Assembly: GCA_038244055.1 (NCBI GenBank)
Contig: JBBRTW010000398.1
Span: forward strand, 1-6,938
Source of the DNA: DASPKW01 sp038244055
GTDB taxonomy: Bacteria; Planctomycetota; Phycisphaerae; Tepidisphaerales; Tepidisphaeraceae
DNA: 6,938 bases
Reading direction: 5' to 3'
The notes beneath the pieces were generated by a model. That model ran no database searches, was not told the origin of the DNA, and saw only the letters and a program-made list of their open reading frames with translations. Of this stretch, positions 1 through 6,098 are shown in pieces (within the stretch, counting starts at the first letter, position 1; each line of letters begins with the position of its first letter). The translations under genes and the position numbers were made by a program.

Positions 1-774
1 ATCGTTGAGCGAATTGAGATTCGTCGATCTGCCCAGGTAATTGATATCCCCGCCGGTGATCACGCCCGCGGCCGCCGCCACGCCCGCCAGCCCCAGGTCC
101 GCGGCCGCATGCCCATCCGAGAGATCCGTCACCGAAAATGCCGCCGTCGTCAGCCCCGTGTTATCCGTCAGCTTGATCTGATCGCCCGAGACCGTCGCCT
201 TGACGTTGATATCCAGCGACGTGTTGATCTTCTTGAGCACATCATCCACGTTAATCGCATTGGAAATATCGATCACCGATGAATGCCCCGAGCCATCGGT
301 GATCCGAAACAGCCCGCGCTGAATCCCCTGCCCACCATTGAGCTGGCTCAGCGCCGTCGGCGCGGTGATCTCGCCGCCCCCCTGCTCGATCGTCAGCGTC
401 CCGGCCCCCACGCGCGTTGAAATATCTGAAAACCCCTGCGAAACCGCCTGTTGCGTTGTCACCAGCCGGGCCACCTGGAATTGGTAGGAGCCGATCGCGG
501 CCCCATTCGAGGCCGTCGCCGTCAGTACGTTCTCATCGCTGGTGGACGTCTTGGCCGCCCCGAAGGTCTGCGCCTTTTTGATCGTCGTGCCGAATAGTTT
601 GATGGACACCAGGCTGGCCGACAAATCGGCGAACGCCAGCTTCTGCTGGTTGACCGAATCAACCCGCTTCTGCAGCGCATCCTTGGGCGCGGCCTCCAAT
701 GCCATGAGCTGATCGATGACATCTTTGGTATTGATGCCGCTGACGAGCCCGGTTGTAGTTGAAATGCCTGGCAT
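1..774 (-). CDS. fliD: Flagellar filament cap protein FliD (hook-associated protein 2), N-terminal part, cut by window edge
   Basis: FliD caps the growing flagellar filament and helps exported flagellin fold into place. The reading frame is open from the ATG at 774 to base 1 (258 codons, no stop), so the C-terminal part lies outside the window. The N-terminus carries the FliD signature: GLVSGINTKDVIDQLMALE (residues 9-27), then a heptad-like helix to about residue 60 that would form the D0 coiled coil. Residues 88-117 (ATASNGAAIGSYQFQV and onward) match the usual FliD entry into domain D1. Residues 173-207 (INVDDVLKKIN ... VKATVSGDQIKLTDNTG) look like a flagellin hook IN motif. The Shine-Dalgarno is weak (AGAAG, a few bases upstream). 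A small gene ends 23 bp upstream on the same strand, so the two probably share a transcript. Family assignment is strong; the rest of the flagellar cluster should lie to the left. Confidence 0.9.
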   Translation of the reverse strand, partial: MPGISTTTGLVSGINTKDVIDQLMALEAAPKDALQKRVDSVNQQKLAFADLSASLVSIKLFGTTIKKAQTFGAAKTSTSDENVLTATASNGAAIGSYQFQVARLVTTQQAVSQGFSDISTRVGAGTLTIEQGGGEITAPTALSQLNGGQGIQRGLFRITDGSGHSSVIDISNAINVDDVLKKINTSLDINVKATVSGDQIKLTDNTGLTTAAFSVTDLSDGHAAADLGLAGVAAAAGVITGGDINYLGRSTNLNSLND

Positions 775-797
775 GGTCTTCTACAAAACAGTATCGG

Positions 798-998
798 TCA
801 TTCCGGAGAGTCAGAGTCAAAGTCGGGTGCATCCATTTCCCGATCACACCCCCGCCCATCATGCTGAACCTCCTCCAGCAACTTGTGCGTAGCCTTCGCC
901 CGGCCCAGCATGCGATCCAGCATCCACAGCGCCAAAAAATGATCGCGCGCCTTACGAACGCTTCGCAACACATCCGCCGTAACAGTCAAATCAAGCAT
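798..998 (-). CDS. Small hypothetical protein upstream of fliD (66 aa)
   Basis: I do not recognise this protein. The 66-residue product begins MLDLTVTADVLRSVRKARD, has an amphipathic, probably helical core (about residues 8-46, with FLALWMLDRMLG in the middle) and ends in an acidic tail (DAPDFDSDSPE). Supporting a real gene are a GGAG Shine-Dalgarno 9 bases before the ATG, the same strand as fliD and only 23 bp to the fliD start. Small helical proteins next to filament genes are often export chaperones or regulators, but nothing here proves that role. Two longer frames overlap it (659-973 minus and 759-1160 plus); both are Arg/Cys/His-rich in a way typical of shadow frames in GC-rich DNA. Confidence 0.5.
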   Translation of the reverse strand: MLDLTVTADVLRSVRKARDHFLALWMLDRMLGRAKATHKLLEEVQHDGRGCDREMDAPDFDSDSPE

Positions 999-1015
999 GG
1001 CACGAGGCTCCGCAA

Positions 1016-1049
1016 TGGTTATCGGCTATTCGTACAGACTGGTTATCGG
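1016..1049. repeat. 10-bp direct repeat TGGTTATCGG, two copies
   Basis: The identical 10-mer TGGTTATCGG occurs at 1016-1025 and 1040-1049, so the copies start 24 bp apart, a little over two helical turns. They lie just upstream of the small gene that precedes fliD. Spacing and position suit a pair of regulator binding sites for the flagellar transcription unit, but no known regulator is recognised. Confidence 0.45.
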
Positions 1050-1055
1050 AACCAG
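1039..1055. repeat. Perfect 6-bp inverted repeat (hairpin) in the divergent spacer
   Basis: CTGGTT (1039-1044) and AACCAG (1050-1055) form a perfect stem with a 5-base loop ATCGG. The left arm and loop overlap the second copy of the direct repeat. No T-tract follows on either strand, so it is not a standard terminator. It could be an operator or a structure in the 5' leader of the minus-strand unit. Confidence 0.4.
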
Positions 1056-1128
1056 ACCCGCGCGAACATGAGCCAAAAATCGACATGCCCTTTCGCCAGA
1101 TATCCCCTGAATTCGCCGATGTGCCATA

Positions 1129-1156
1129 TTGTCGAACCCATCGCCCGCCCGATAAG
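1129..1156 (+). promoter_or_regulatory. Weak candidate sigma-70 promoter for the LOG gene
   Basis: TTGTCG (1129-1134) and GATAAG (1151-1156) are separated by 16 bp, with 4/6 matches each to TTGACA and TATAAT. A start about 7 bp downstream would leave a leader of roughly 60 bases before the ATG at 1226. The match is modest and other choices are possible. Nothing else of note is seen between 1056 and 1213. Confidence 0.2.
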
Positions 1157-1213
1157 GTGAATCTTCGGGAGCAACGGCGGTTCGAGGATTCGGGCGCATC
1201 ATCGCCCCATTTC

Positions 1214-1218
1214 GAGGG
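1214..1218 (+). promoter_or_regulatory. Ribosome binding site deciding the LOG start
   Basis: GAGGG followed by a 7-base spacer to the ATG at 1226. This is the best Shine-Dalgarno in the region and the reason to prefer the 280-residue product over a 327-residue one starting at 1085. Confidence 0.6.
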
Positions 1219-1225
1219 AATTATC

Positions 1226-2068
1226 ATGCCGATTCGCAAGTCCGTGGAGTTGGATAGCCAGGAGAGCTGGCGGGTTTTCCGCATCATGGCCGAGTTCGTC
1301 GAAGGCTTCGAGGTCATGGCAAACGCCGGGACCGGCATCTCCCTCTTCGGCTCGGCCCGCACCCGCCCGGCCGATCCCTTCTACAGCGCCGCCGAGAAAA
1401 CCGCCGGCCTGCTCGCCAAGGCCGGCTTCACCATCATCACCGGCGGCGGCCCGGGCATCATGGAGGCGGCCAACAAGGGCGCCTACGAGATGATCAAGAA
1501 AACCCCCGGCAAATCGACCGCGCAATCCGTCGGCCTGAACATCACACTCCCCCAGGAGCAGGAAGCCAACCGCTACCAGACCATCAGCCTCGACTTCCAC
1601 TATTTTTACGCCCGCAAAGTCATGTTCGTGAAATACTCATCCGCCTTCATCTGCTTCCCCGGCGGATTCGGCACGATGGATGAATTCTTCGAAACGCTCA
1701 CGCTCATCCAGACCCTCAAAATCCAGGCCTTCCCTGTCGTTCTCTACGGCAAGAAATTCTGGAGCGGCCTGGTGGAATGGCTCAAAACCCTCAGCCCGCA
1801 TTTCGTCGATGTCGAAGACACGGATATTTTCCGGATCGTCGATACCCCCGAAGAATGCGTCAAAGTGATCAAATCGGGATTGAAGCAATTCTGGTGGAAA
1901 CCCCTCGATGAAGGGCTCGCCAAGGCCGCCATGACCAACGGCGACGCCTCCAAAAATCCCCTGGCCGGCTCCAAGGCCGGAGATACCGGAGAAGGCACCC
2001 GCTACGGAAAACGCGCCAAACGCTCGGAAAAAACCTATGTCGATTCGCCGAAAAAACCGCAGCAGTGA
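1226..2068 (+). CDS. LOG / TIGR00730-family Rossmann-fold nucleotide phosphoribohydrolase (280 aa)
   Basis: Members of this family (LOG, lysine-decarboxylase-like fold) cleave the N-glycosidic bond of nucleoside 5'-monophosphates, releasing base and ribose 5-phosphate. Plant and some bacterial members act on cytokinin ribotides, and others such as E. coli PpnN act on purine and pyrimidine nucleotides. The two diagnostic motifs are present: GGGPGIMEAANKGA (residues 73-86) and PGGFGTMDE (145-153), with the conserved Arg-Lys pair at 130-131 that precedes the second. The glycine-rich start GISLFGSARTRP (37-48) fits the first strand and loop of the fold. I chose the ATG at 1226 because GAGGG (1214-1218) stands 7 bases upstream and homology-like sequence begins there. 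The frame is open back to 1085, but that stretch looks non-coding. The last 40 or so residues are low-complexity and end in a basic tail (GKRAKRSEKTYVDSPKKPQQ). It is cytoplasmic; the substrate cannot be told from sequence. It converges with the next gene across 56 bp with no clear terminator. Confidence 0.88.
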   Translation: MPIRKSVELDSQESWRVFRIMAEFVEGFEVMANAGTGISLFGSARTRPADPFYSAAEKTAGLLAKAGFTIITGGGPGIMEAANKGAYEMIKKTPGKSTAQSVGLNITLPQEQEANRYQTISLDFHYFYARKVMFVKYSSAFICFPGGFGTMDEFFETLTLIQTLKIQAFPVVLYGKKFWSGLVEWLKTLSPHFVDVEDTDIFRIVDTPEECVKVIKSGLKQFWWKPLDEGLAKAAMTNGDASKNPLAGSKAGDTGEGTRYGKRAKRSEKTYVDSPKKPQQ

Positions 2069-2124
2069 TGCGCTTTCCGAAACATCCGGCCACCGCCAGC
2101 TAAAACCGGCCTCGAGCCCGCGTC

Positions 2125-3264
2125 TCAACCCTGCGGCCAGCCTTGCGGCGGATTCATCTGCGGCGCTGGCGCAATTCCCGTCCCCAGCACGCCGCCGATC
2201 CCCGTCCGGCCCTCCCAGGAAAGATGGGTCGACATCGCCAGCGATGAAAGCAGCGGGAACAGCACCAGTTGCAGTTGCGTCACCGCCGCGATAATCCCCA
2301 GCGCAATCCAGAGCCCGTTGTGCGATGCCACCTGCGGCACCAGCCGGTCGTGATACCCCACATCGCCGGTGGCATAAGCCGCCGCCAGCGCCTCGGCCTT
2401 CGCATGCCGCGCCAGGCGCAGCCAATACCCGATCCCCAACCCCACCAGCGCCAGATACAGCAGAATCAATCCGCAATAAAACACGATCGACGCCTTCTCC
2501 GTCATCGACCACTCCACGACGATCGCGTTGGCGCGTCGCACATACACCGTGGCCGATTGTCCCGATGAATACGAATCGTCCACATAATAGTACGGCCGAT
2601 GCCGCTCGGGCGTGTCGTTGTTATACCCCACCCAGTGCCCCGCGCCCGGGTACTTCATGCGCATCCGCGCTTCATCAACGTATTCGCCCCAAAAGCTCTC
2701 GACATAGACGCGCGAGTATTTTCGCGAGCTGATCGACCGCCAGGTCGATTCGTACTGCTCGGGCGTATCCACATAGAGGTATCCCCGCGCGCTCCGGCCT
2801 TCGAGAATACATTCCATCGTCCGCTCGTATCGGATCGGCGTCGGCGCGAAAGCCGGCGGGATGAACACGACCGCCGCCAGAACGATCATCAGCATCAGCG
2901 TCATCATGAACGGCAGGACGCCCGTTGAAGCCCCGCCCGCCCGGTGAAGCCGCGCCAGCACCGCCTGCCCTTCCGGATTCTGCGTCACATAAGGCGATGT
3001 CAGCGCCGGCGAATTGAGACGCTGCATCGTATGCCGCGCCAGGTTGCGCCGCGCTGCGATCCAGAAGATCGGATACCCCAGCGCCGTCAGGGGCGCGAAG
3101 AGAATCCATATCAGCCGCAGCGCCCAGGCCGGCCCCTCCCCGCCCCCCGACACGCGCGCGGCCCACGGCGAACTGCCTGCCGCCATCAATCCCGCCCCGC
3201 AGGCGGGGCAAAAGCCGCCTACGTTTGGCTCAACGGTGTTTCCGCATTTCCAGCATTTGATCAT
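2125..3264 (-). CDS. Zinc-ribbon, multi-pass membrane protein of unknown function (379 aa; possible DUF3592-like ectodomain)
   Basis: The N-terminus is a compact zinc ribbon with CWKC (Cys4, Cys7) and CPAC (Cys19, Cys22), which would bind one zinc in the cytoplasm. Four hydrophobic segments follow at about residues 49-71, 117-138, 258-282 and 318-341. The stretch between the second and third (about 140-257) is polar and very rich in Tyr, Trp and Arg. Its end, DDSYSSGQSATVYVRRANA (229-247), resembles the 'G-x-x-V-T-V-Y-Y-x-P' pattern of DUF3592-type domains that also sit between membrane helices. This likeness is tentative. The tail is Pro/Gly/Gln-rich. With an even number of helices, both ends would be cytoplasmic and the Tyr-rich domain outside. 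GGTGA lies about 4 bases before the ATG, and a candidate promoter lies just upstream, so it may be transcribed separately from sdhB. I cannot assign a function. Confidence 0.75.
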   Translation of the reverse strand: MIKCWKCGNTVEPNVGGFCPACGAGLMAAGSSPWAARVSGGGEGPAWALRLIWILFAPLTALGYPIFWIAARRNLARHTMQRLNSPALTSPYVTQNPEGQAVLARLHRAGGASTGVLPFMMTLMLMIVLAAVVFIPPAFAPTPIRYERTMECILEGRSARGYLYVDTPEQYESTWRSISSRKYSRVYVESFWGEYVDEARMRMKYPGAGHWVGYNNDTPERHRPYYYVDDSYSSGQSATVYVRRANAIVVEWSMTEKASIVFYCGLILLYLALVGLGIGYWLRLARHAKAEALAAAYATGDVGYHDRLVPQVASHNGLWIALGIIAAVTQLQLVLFPLLSSLAMSTHLSWEGRTGIGGVLGTGIAPAPQMNPPQGWPQG

Positions 3265-3282
3265 GGTTTCACCCGCGCTTCG

Positions 3283-3312
3283 ATTCTACCCCGCACCCCC
3301 GCTCCATTCCAA
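3283..3312 (-). promoter_or_regulatory. Candidate sigma-70 promoter of the zinc-ribbon membrane protein gene
   Basis: On the minus strand, TTGGAA (3312-3307) and TAGAAT (3288-3283) are separated by 18 bp. The -10 matches consensus at 5/6 and the -35 at 4/6. Transcription would start near 3276, giving a leader of about a dozen bases before the ATG at 3264, which still includes the Shine-Dalgarno. Confidence 0.4.
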
Positions 3313-3327
3313 GATCAAATCAATCGG

Positions 3328-3355
3328 GGCGCATTAATTAATTTCCCCCTGCGCC
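3328..3355. repeat. Inverted repeat around a TTAATTAA dyad between sdhB and the zinc-ribbon gene
   Basis: GGCGCA (3328-3333) and TGCGCC (3350-3355) are inverted, and the 16-base interval contains the self-complementary TTAATTAA, an AT island in GC-rich DNA. GGGG and CCCC blocks also flank it. It could be an operator, an AT-rich promoter element or part of a transcription stop for sdhB; the sequence does not decide. The rest of 3313-3432 shows nothing clear. Confidence 0.3.
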
Positions 3356-3432
3356 GGCTCGGATTTCGCATCCGCGCATTCGGAAAAACGCAGTCGCAAA
3401 GCCCCCTGCCACTTGGATAAGGATCTCGCGGA

Positions 3433-4212
3433 TCACTTCGAGAAGAACTTCTTGATCGCGTGAACCGTCTCCTGCCTCTGCACCGTCGCGATCGATTCCA
3501 GTAGCGGAATCTGCTTCGGGCACACTTCCACGCAATTCCCCGCCTTGCCGCAGTCGGCCACGCCTCCCTCTTCCATCAGCACATCCAACCGCTCCTCCTT
3601 CAAGGCCACTCCGATCGGATGATCGTTAAAAAGCCGCGCCTGGCTGATGATGGCCGCGCCGACGAACTTATTCGTCGGCGTATATTGCGGGCAGGCCTCA
3701 AGGCAGCATCCACAGGAAATGCACCGCGACAGCGGATAGCGCGCCTCCTGCAATTTCTGCGACATCACCGGCCCCGGCCCAAGGTCATACGTGCCATCAA
3801 TCGGCACCCACGCCTTCACCCGCTTCAAATCATTGAACAACCGCGAACGATCCACAAACAGATCGCGCACGATCGGGAACTTGGTCATCGGCTCCAGCGT
3901 GATCGGCGACAAATCCGGCGAGACCTTCTCGATCAGAGTCGAGCAGGCCTGCCGCGTCTTGCCGTTGATCACCATCGTGCAGGCCCCGCACACTTCTTCC
4001 AGACATCCCGAATCCCACACCGGCGTCGTCACCGCTTTGCCATCAGTCGAGTTCGGATGCGCCGCGATATACTGCAGCGCCGAGATGATGTTCATGTTCG
4101 GCCGCACCGGAACCGAAAACTCCTGCACATAAGGCCGAGTCGTCGGCGAATCCTGGCGGGTGATGCGGATGAGAACGGATCGATCAGCGGCAGGAGGGGT
4201 TGGAGTGCTCAT
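3433..4212 (-). CDS. sdhB: Succinate dehydrogenase / fumarate reductase iron-sulfur subunit (259 aa)
   Basis: SdhB carries electrons from the FAD of SdhA through three iron-sulfur clusters to quinone at the membrane anchor (complex II, TCA cycle and respiration). All cluster ligands are visible. The plant-type [2Fe-2S] site is Cys70, Cys75, Cys78 and Cys90 (GCLEEVCGAC ... QAC). The first ferredoxin motif is Cys164, Cys167, Cys170, Cys174 (CISCGCCLEACP). The second is Cys221, Cys227, Cys231 (CGKAGNCVEVCP). Together these supply one [4Fe-4S] and one [3Fe-4S] cluster. The pattern and length fit the B. subtilis-like type. I start it at the ATG at 4212. A TTG at 4269 is in frame but lies in tandem-repeat DNA and adds 19 residues unlike the family. 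No good Shine-Dalgarno precedes 4212. Unusually, neither sdhA nor sdhC is adjacent: a ROK kinase gene lies upstream and a zinc-ribbon gene downstream. Confidence 0.93.
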   Translation of the reverse strand: MSTPTPPAADRSVLIRITRQDSPTTRPYVQEFSVPVRPNMNIISALQYIAAHPNSTDGKAVTTPVWDSGCLEEVCGACTMVINGKTRQACSTLIEKVSPDLSPITLEPMTKFPIVRDLFVDRSRLFNDLKRVKAWVPIDGTYDLGPGPVMSQKLQEARYPLSRCISCGCCLEACPQYTPTNKFVGAAIISQARLFNDHPIGVALKEERLDVLMEEGGVADCGKAGNCVEVCPKQIPLLESIATVQRQETVHAIKKFFSK

Positions 4213-4240
4213 GAGTGGATTGATTTTGAGGATTGGCGGG

Positions 4241-4289
4241 CAATGGTCAATGGCTTCCCGACATGTCAAATGTCAAAAGCAAACTGTCA
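4241..4289. repeat. Short tandem heptanucleotide repeats (CAATGGY and ATGTCAA types)
   Basis: Read in steps of seven, this stretch is CAATGGT, CAATGGC, TTCCCGA, CATGTCA, AATGTCA, AAAGCAA, ACTGTCA. Two different heptamers are each repeated, and both keep the same 7-base phase across 49 bp. It lies in the leader of sdhB. On the minus strand the second type reads TTGACAT, so it creates several TTGACA boxes like a -35 element. The pattern resembles the short tandemly repeated repetitive (STRR) heptamers known from filamentous cyanobacteria. Confidence 0.6.
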
Positions 4290-4294
4290 AAGGT

Positions 4295-4320
4295 GAAGAC
4301 AGGTGCGAATTGTCGTCTTC
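4295..4320. repeat. Inverted repeat GAAGAC / GTCTTC between the two heptamer blocks
   Basis: GAAGAC (4295-4300) and GTCTTC (4315-4320) form a 6-bp stem with a 14-base loop. Four T residues follow on the plus strand, but no plus-strand gene ends here. On the minus strand no T-tract follows. It may be a weak structure in the leader of sdhB or chance. Confidence 0.25.
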
Positions 4321-4329
4321 TTTTCTGCC

Positions 4330-4392
4330 TTCATCCTTCATCCCCTGCCTCTTCCGACTGCCTACTGCCCACTGCCTACTGCCTACTTTCCT
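4330..4392. repeat. Short tandem heptanucleotide repeats (TTCATCC and CTGCCTA types) running into the ROK gene
   Basis: In one 7-base phase the stretch reads TTCATCC twice (4330-4343), CCTGCCT, CTTCCGA, then CTGCCTA, CTGCCCA, CTGCCTA, CTGCCTA (4358-4385), then CTTTCCT. The four-copy CTGCCTA block contains the stop codon of the ROK gene (TAG on the minus strand, 4378-4376) and encodes its last residues. With the block at 4241-4289, about 150 bp hold four different heptamer families. Confidence 0.7.
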
Positions 4393-5455
4393 CCGCCACG
4401 CACGCACTCAACGCCGCCCCCAGGCATCCCGCCTGGTCATCCGCCTGGGCTTTTTCAATTCGCACCTCGCGGGCGTGTTTTACAAAAGCGATCTTTTTGA
4501 ACGACTCCCGCGTAATCTTCATGATCCGATCCGTCAGTTTTTTGCCCCCCTCAATGAATCCGCCGCCGATGACAATCCGATCCGGATCGATCGAGTCGGC
4601 CACCTGCCGGCAGAGCTTCCCCAGTGCCTCCGACTGCCAGTCGAACAGCGCCTGGCAGAGCGCATCTCCCTTGGCCGCCAGCGGCCGAACCTGCAACGCC
4701 CGCGCTTTCCACACATTGTCGGCCTGAATCTGCTGCAAAGGATGATCCGCGTTCTCCGGCAGCGCCAGCGCCGCCGGCAATGCCTTGGCCAGCGCGGATA
4801 CCGAAATATACGATTCCGCGCAATACGGCTGCCCGCACCCGCACGCCTGATGCTCCGAACCCGGCGTGAAGGCCGGATGTACGATCTCCACATGCCCCAA
4901 CTCGGCCGCCATCCCCCGCGCCCCCCGCAGCAGCCGGCCATTAATCACAATCCCCCCGCCCAGCCCCGTCCCCGGCGCCAGCATCGCCATCACTTCCGTC
5001 CCCTCCGGATTGCCAATGAACGATTCCCAGTACGCGGCCGCATTCCCATCATTCTCGTAAGTCACGGTGATCTTGCGCCCCAGTGATTTTTTCAGCGCCT
5101 TGGCCACCGATTCCCGCATTTTGAACCCGGCCCACTCCGGATGCTTCATGTTGGCCGAGGGCTGAATCACCCCGTTATTGTCGGCCGGCCCCGGCGAATC
5201 CAACCCCACCGCCGCGATGGCCGAGGAGGGCAGATTGTTATCATCCAGAAACAAACGCACGCCTACCGCAATCTGCTCGACAGTCGCCCGAGGCCCATCC
5301 TCCGTCCGCGCCGGCACCTGCGACCAATGCGCCGAAACCGGTTTGCGCGCCCCATCGATCGCATTGATCCCGATCTTGGTCGCCCCCACATCGACACCCA
5401 CATAAATCCCCTTGGAAGGTCGCTTGGAAGCAGACTTGGCGGAACGCTTGGCCAT
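4376..5455 (-). CDS. ROK-family sugar kinase, glucokinase-like (359 aa)
   Basis: ROK kinases phosphorylate hexoses such as glucose or N-acetylhexosamines with ATP in the cytoplasm. The phosphate-1 motif VDVGATKIGINAID is at residues 21-34. The catalytic base is in YENDGNAAA (Asp136). The phosphate-2 loop GTGLGGGIVINGRL follows at 162-175. The sugar-binding ExGH is E185-LGH188. A zinc site is formed by His188 with Cys205, Cys207 and Cys212 (CGCGQPYCAE), where Tyr211 replaces the usual Gly. IVIGGGF (295-301) is the adenosine region. The 16-residue Lys/Ser/Arg-rich N-terminus is far too short for the helix-turn-helix of ROK repressors, so this is an enzyme. A GAGGA Shine-Dalgarno stands 7 bases before the ATG at 5455. 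The last codons fall in a heptamer repeat, so the C-terminus was probably reshaped by it. The exact sugar is not decided; glucose is the likeliest. Confidence 0.88.
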   Translation of the reverse strand: MAKRSAKSASKRPSKGIYVGVDVGATKIGINAIDGARKPVSAHWSQVPARTEDGPRATVEQIAVGVRLFLDDNNLPSSAIAAVGLDSPGPADNNGVIQPSANMKHPEWAGFKMRESVAKALKKSLGRKITVTYENDGNAAAYWESFIGNPEGTEVMAMLAPGTGLGGGIVINGRLLRGARGMAAELGHVEIVHPAFTPGSEHQACGCGQPYCAESYISVSALAKALPAALALPENADHPLQQIQADNVWKARALQVRPLAAKGDALCQALFDWQSEALGKLCRQVADSIDPDRIVIGGGFIEGGKKLTDRIMKITRESFKKIAFVKHAREVRIEKAQADDQAGCLGAALSACVAEESRQ

Positions 5456-5480
5456 GGAGAGTCCTCTAAGGTGAATTTGG

Positions 5481-5510
5481 AAAAACCAGATGGTTGCCCG
5501 AGTGCGGCAA
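5481..5510 (-). terminator. Weak candidate terminator between the SMI1 gene and the ROK gene
   Basis: On the minus strand, TTGCC / GGCAA (5510-5506 and 5498-5494) form a 5-bp stem. An overlapping AACC-ATCT-GGTT hairpin runs directly into TTTTT ending at 5481. Both stems are short. If active it would end the hicA-SMI1 transcript before the ROK gene. Nothing else is recognised in the 127-bp gap 5456-5582. Confidence 0.25.
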
Positions 5511-5582
5511 TGGTAGTGATACGGGGGGAATTGGCAATGAAGTGACGGCTACGCCTCAAATTTTGGGAGCGTTCAACTGACA

Positions 5583-6047
5583 CTAATCGACCTGCCGCGT
5601 TTCCCGAAGTTCTTTGAAACGCGCGACTTGGTCGAAAATCCATTGGGAAAACGTCGATGCAATTCGTTGAAACGGTCCCATTCCCTCTACACATTGGTAG
5701 ATCGATGGATCATCGCCATTATCCAGGAGAAAGAAATGACACACAAAGCCCTGGTGAACGAAGAACACAAACGCATCCTGCGGCACCGCTAAGTTCTCGT
5801 GTTGCATGATCCTTCTTCCCGAACGCTGCAAACCCGCCAGATCGTCGTCAATTGTGTATTTGGAGGGTTCAAGTGGCTCGCATCCGCGCCCAGCCAGAAG
5901 AAGAAAAGCTTTATAGGCCGCAGGAAAGTCGACCCGGAGCTCTTCTTGAATATCGGCAACCTGCCATTCATCGCATGGTAGGCATTGCAAACCACAAAGC
6001 ACACCGCGAAGCTGAATCCAGAATCTATCGGTGACAGGTTCCATCAT
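5583..6047 (-). CDS. SMI1/KNR4-family protein, immunity-like (154 aa)
   Basis: The family (SMI1/KNR4, SUKH superfamily) is named from yeast cell-wall regulators. In bacteria its members are very often immunity proteins that bind and block co-encoded toxins. Features seen are IQEELRVDFPAAYKAFLLLAG (residues 33-53), which matches the hallmark 'lP-x-x-Y-x-x-F-L-l-x-N/A-G' segment, a following YTIDDDLAGLQ strand-helix region (64-74), and the FVFFVHQGFVCHFFLLDN core (93-110), ending in a helix (STFSQWIFDQVARF, 131-144). The length is typical. Two ATGs are adjacent (6047 and 6044), and no convincing Shine-Dalgarno precedes either. It lies 51 bp downstream of hicA on the same strand, so the two may be co-transcribed. 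Base composition is visibly less GC-rich than the ROK gene beside it, suggesting later arrival. No large polymorphic toxin is in the window. Confidence 0.72.
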   Translation of the reverse strand: MMEPVTDRFWIQLRGVLCGLQCLPCDEWQVADIQEELRVDFPAAYKAFLLLAGRGCEPLEPSKYTIDDDLAGLQRSGRRIMQHENLAVPQDAFVFFVHQGFVCHFFLLDNGDDPSIYQCVEGMGPFQRIASTFSQWIFDQVARFKELRETRQVD

Positions 6048-6098
6048 GGTCGAAATCCAAGCAAATTCGTTTCCCGGAAGCTGACGCTCTCGATCGAC

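Noticed and set aside
659..973. 104-residue minus-strand frame across the fliD start
   Set aside because: It overlaps the well-supported fliD N-terminus and the small upstream gene, and has the Arg/Trp/Cys-rich make-up of a shadow frame.
998..1013. TGGCACG on the plus strand as a sigma-54 promoter (also TGGCTC on the minus strand near 1072)
   Set aside because: In both, the distance from GG to the -12 GC is off by one base, which sigma-54 does not tolerate well, and the plus-strand copy lies in the start of another gene.
1085..1225. N-terminal extension of the LOG gene to an ATG at 1085
   Set aside because: The added 47 residues are unlike the family, and GAGGG stands 7 bases before the ATG at 1226.
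1637..2512. 291-residue minus-strand frame antisense to the LOG gene
   Set aside because: It covers the 3' half of LOG and the end of the zinc-ribbon gene, both with family or domain support. Its Gly/Ala/Phe/Asp-rich text shows no domain.
4213..4269. TTG start at 4269 for sdhB
   Set aside because: It lies inside the heptamer repeat and adds 19 residues not expected in SdhB; the ATG at 4212 gives the normal length.
4160..5086. 308-residue plus-strand frame antisense to the ROK gene
   Set aside because: Very Arg/Pro/His-rich, typical of the antisense of GC-rich coding DNA; the ROK motifs on the minus strand are decisive.
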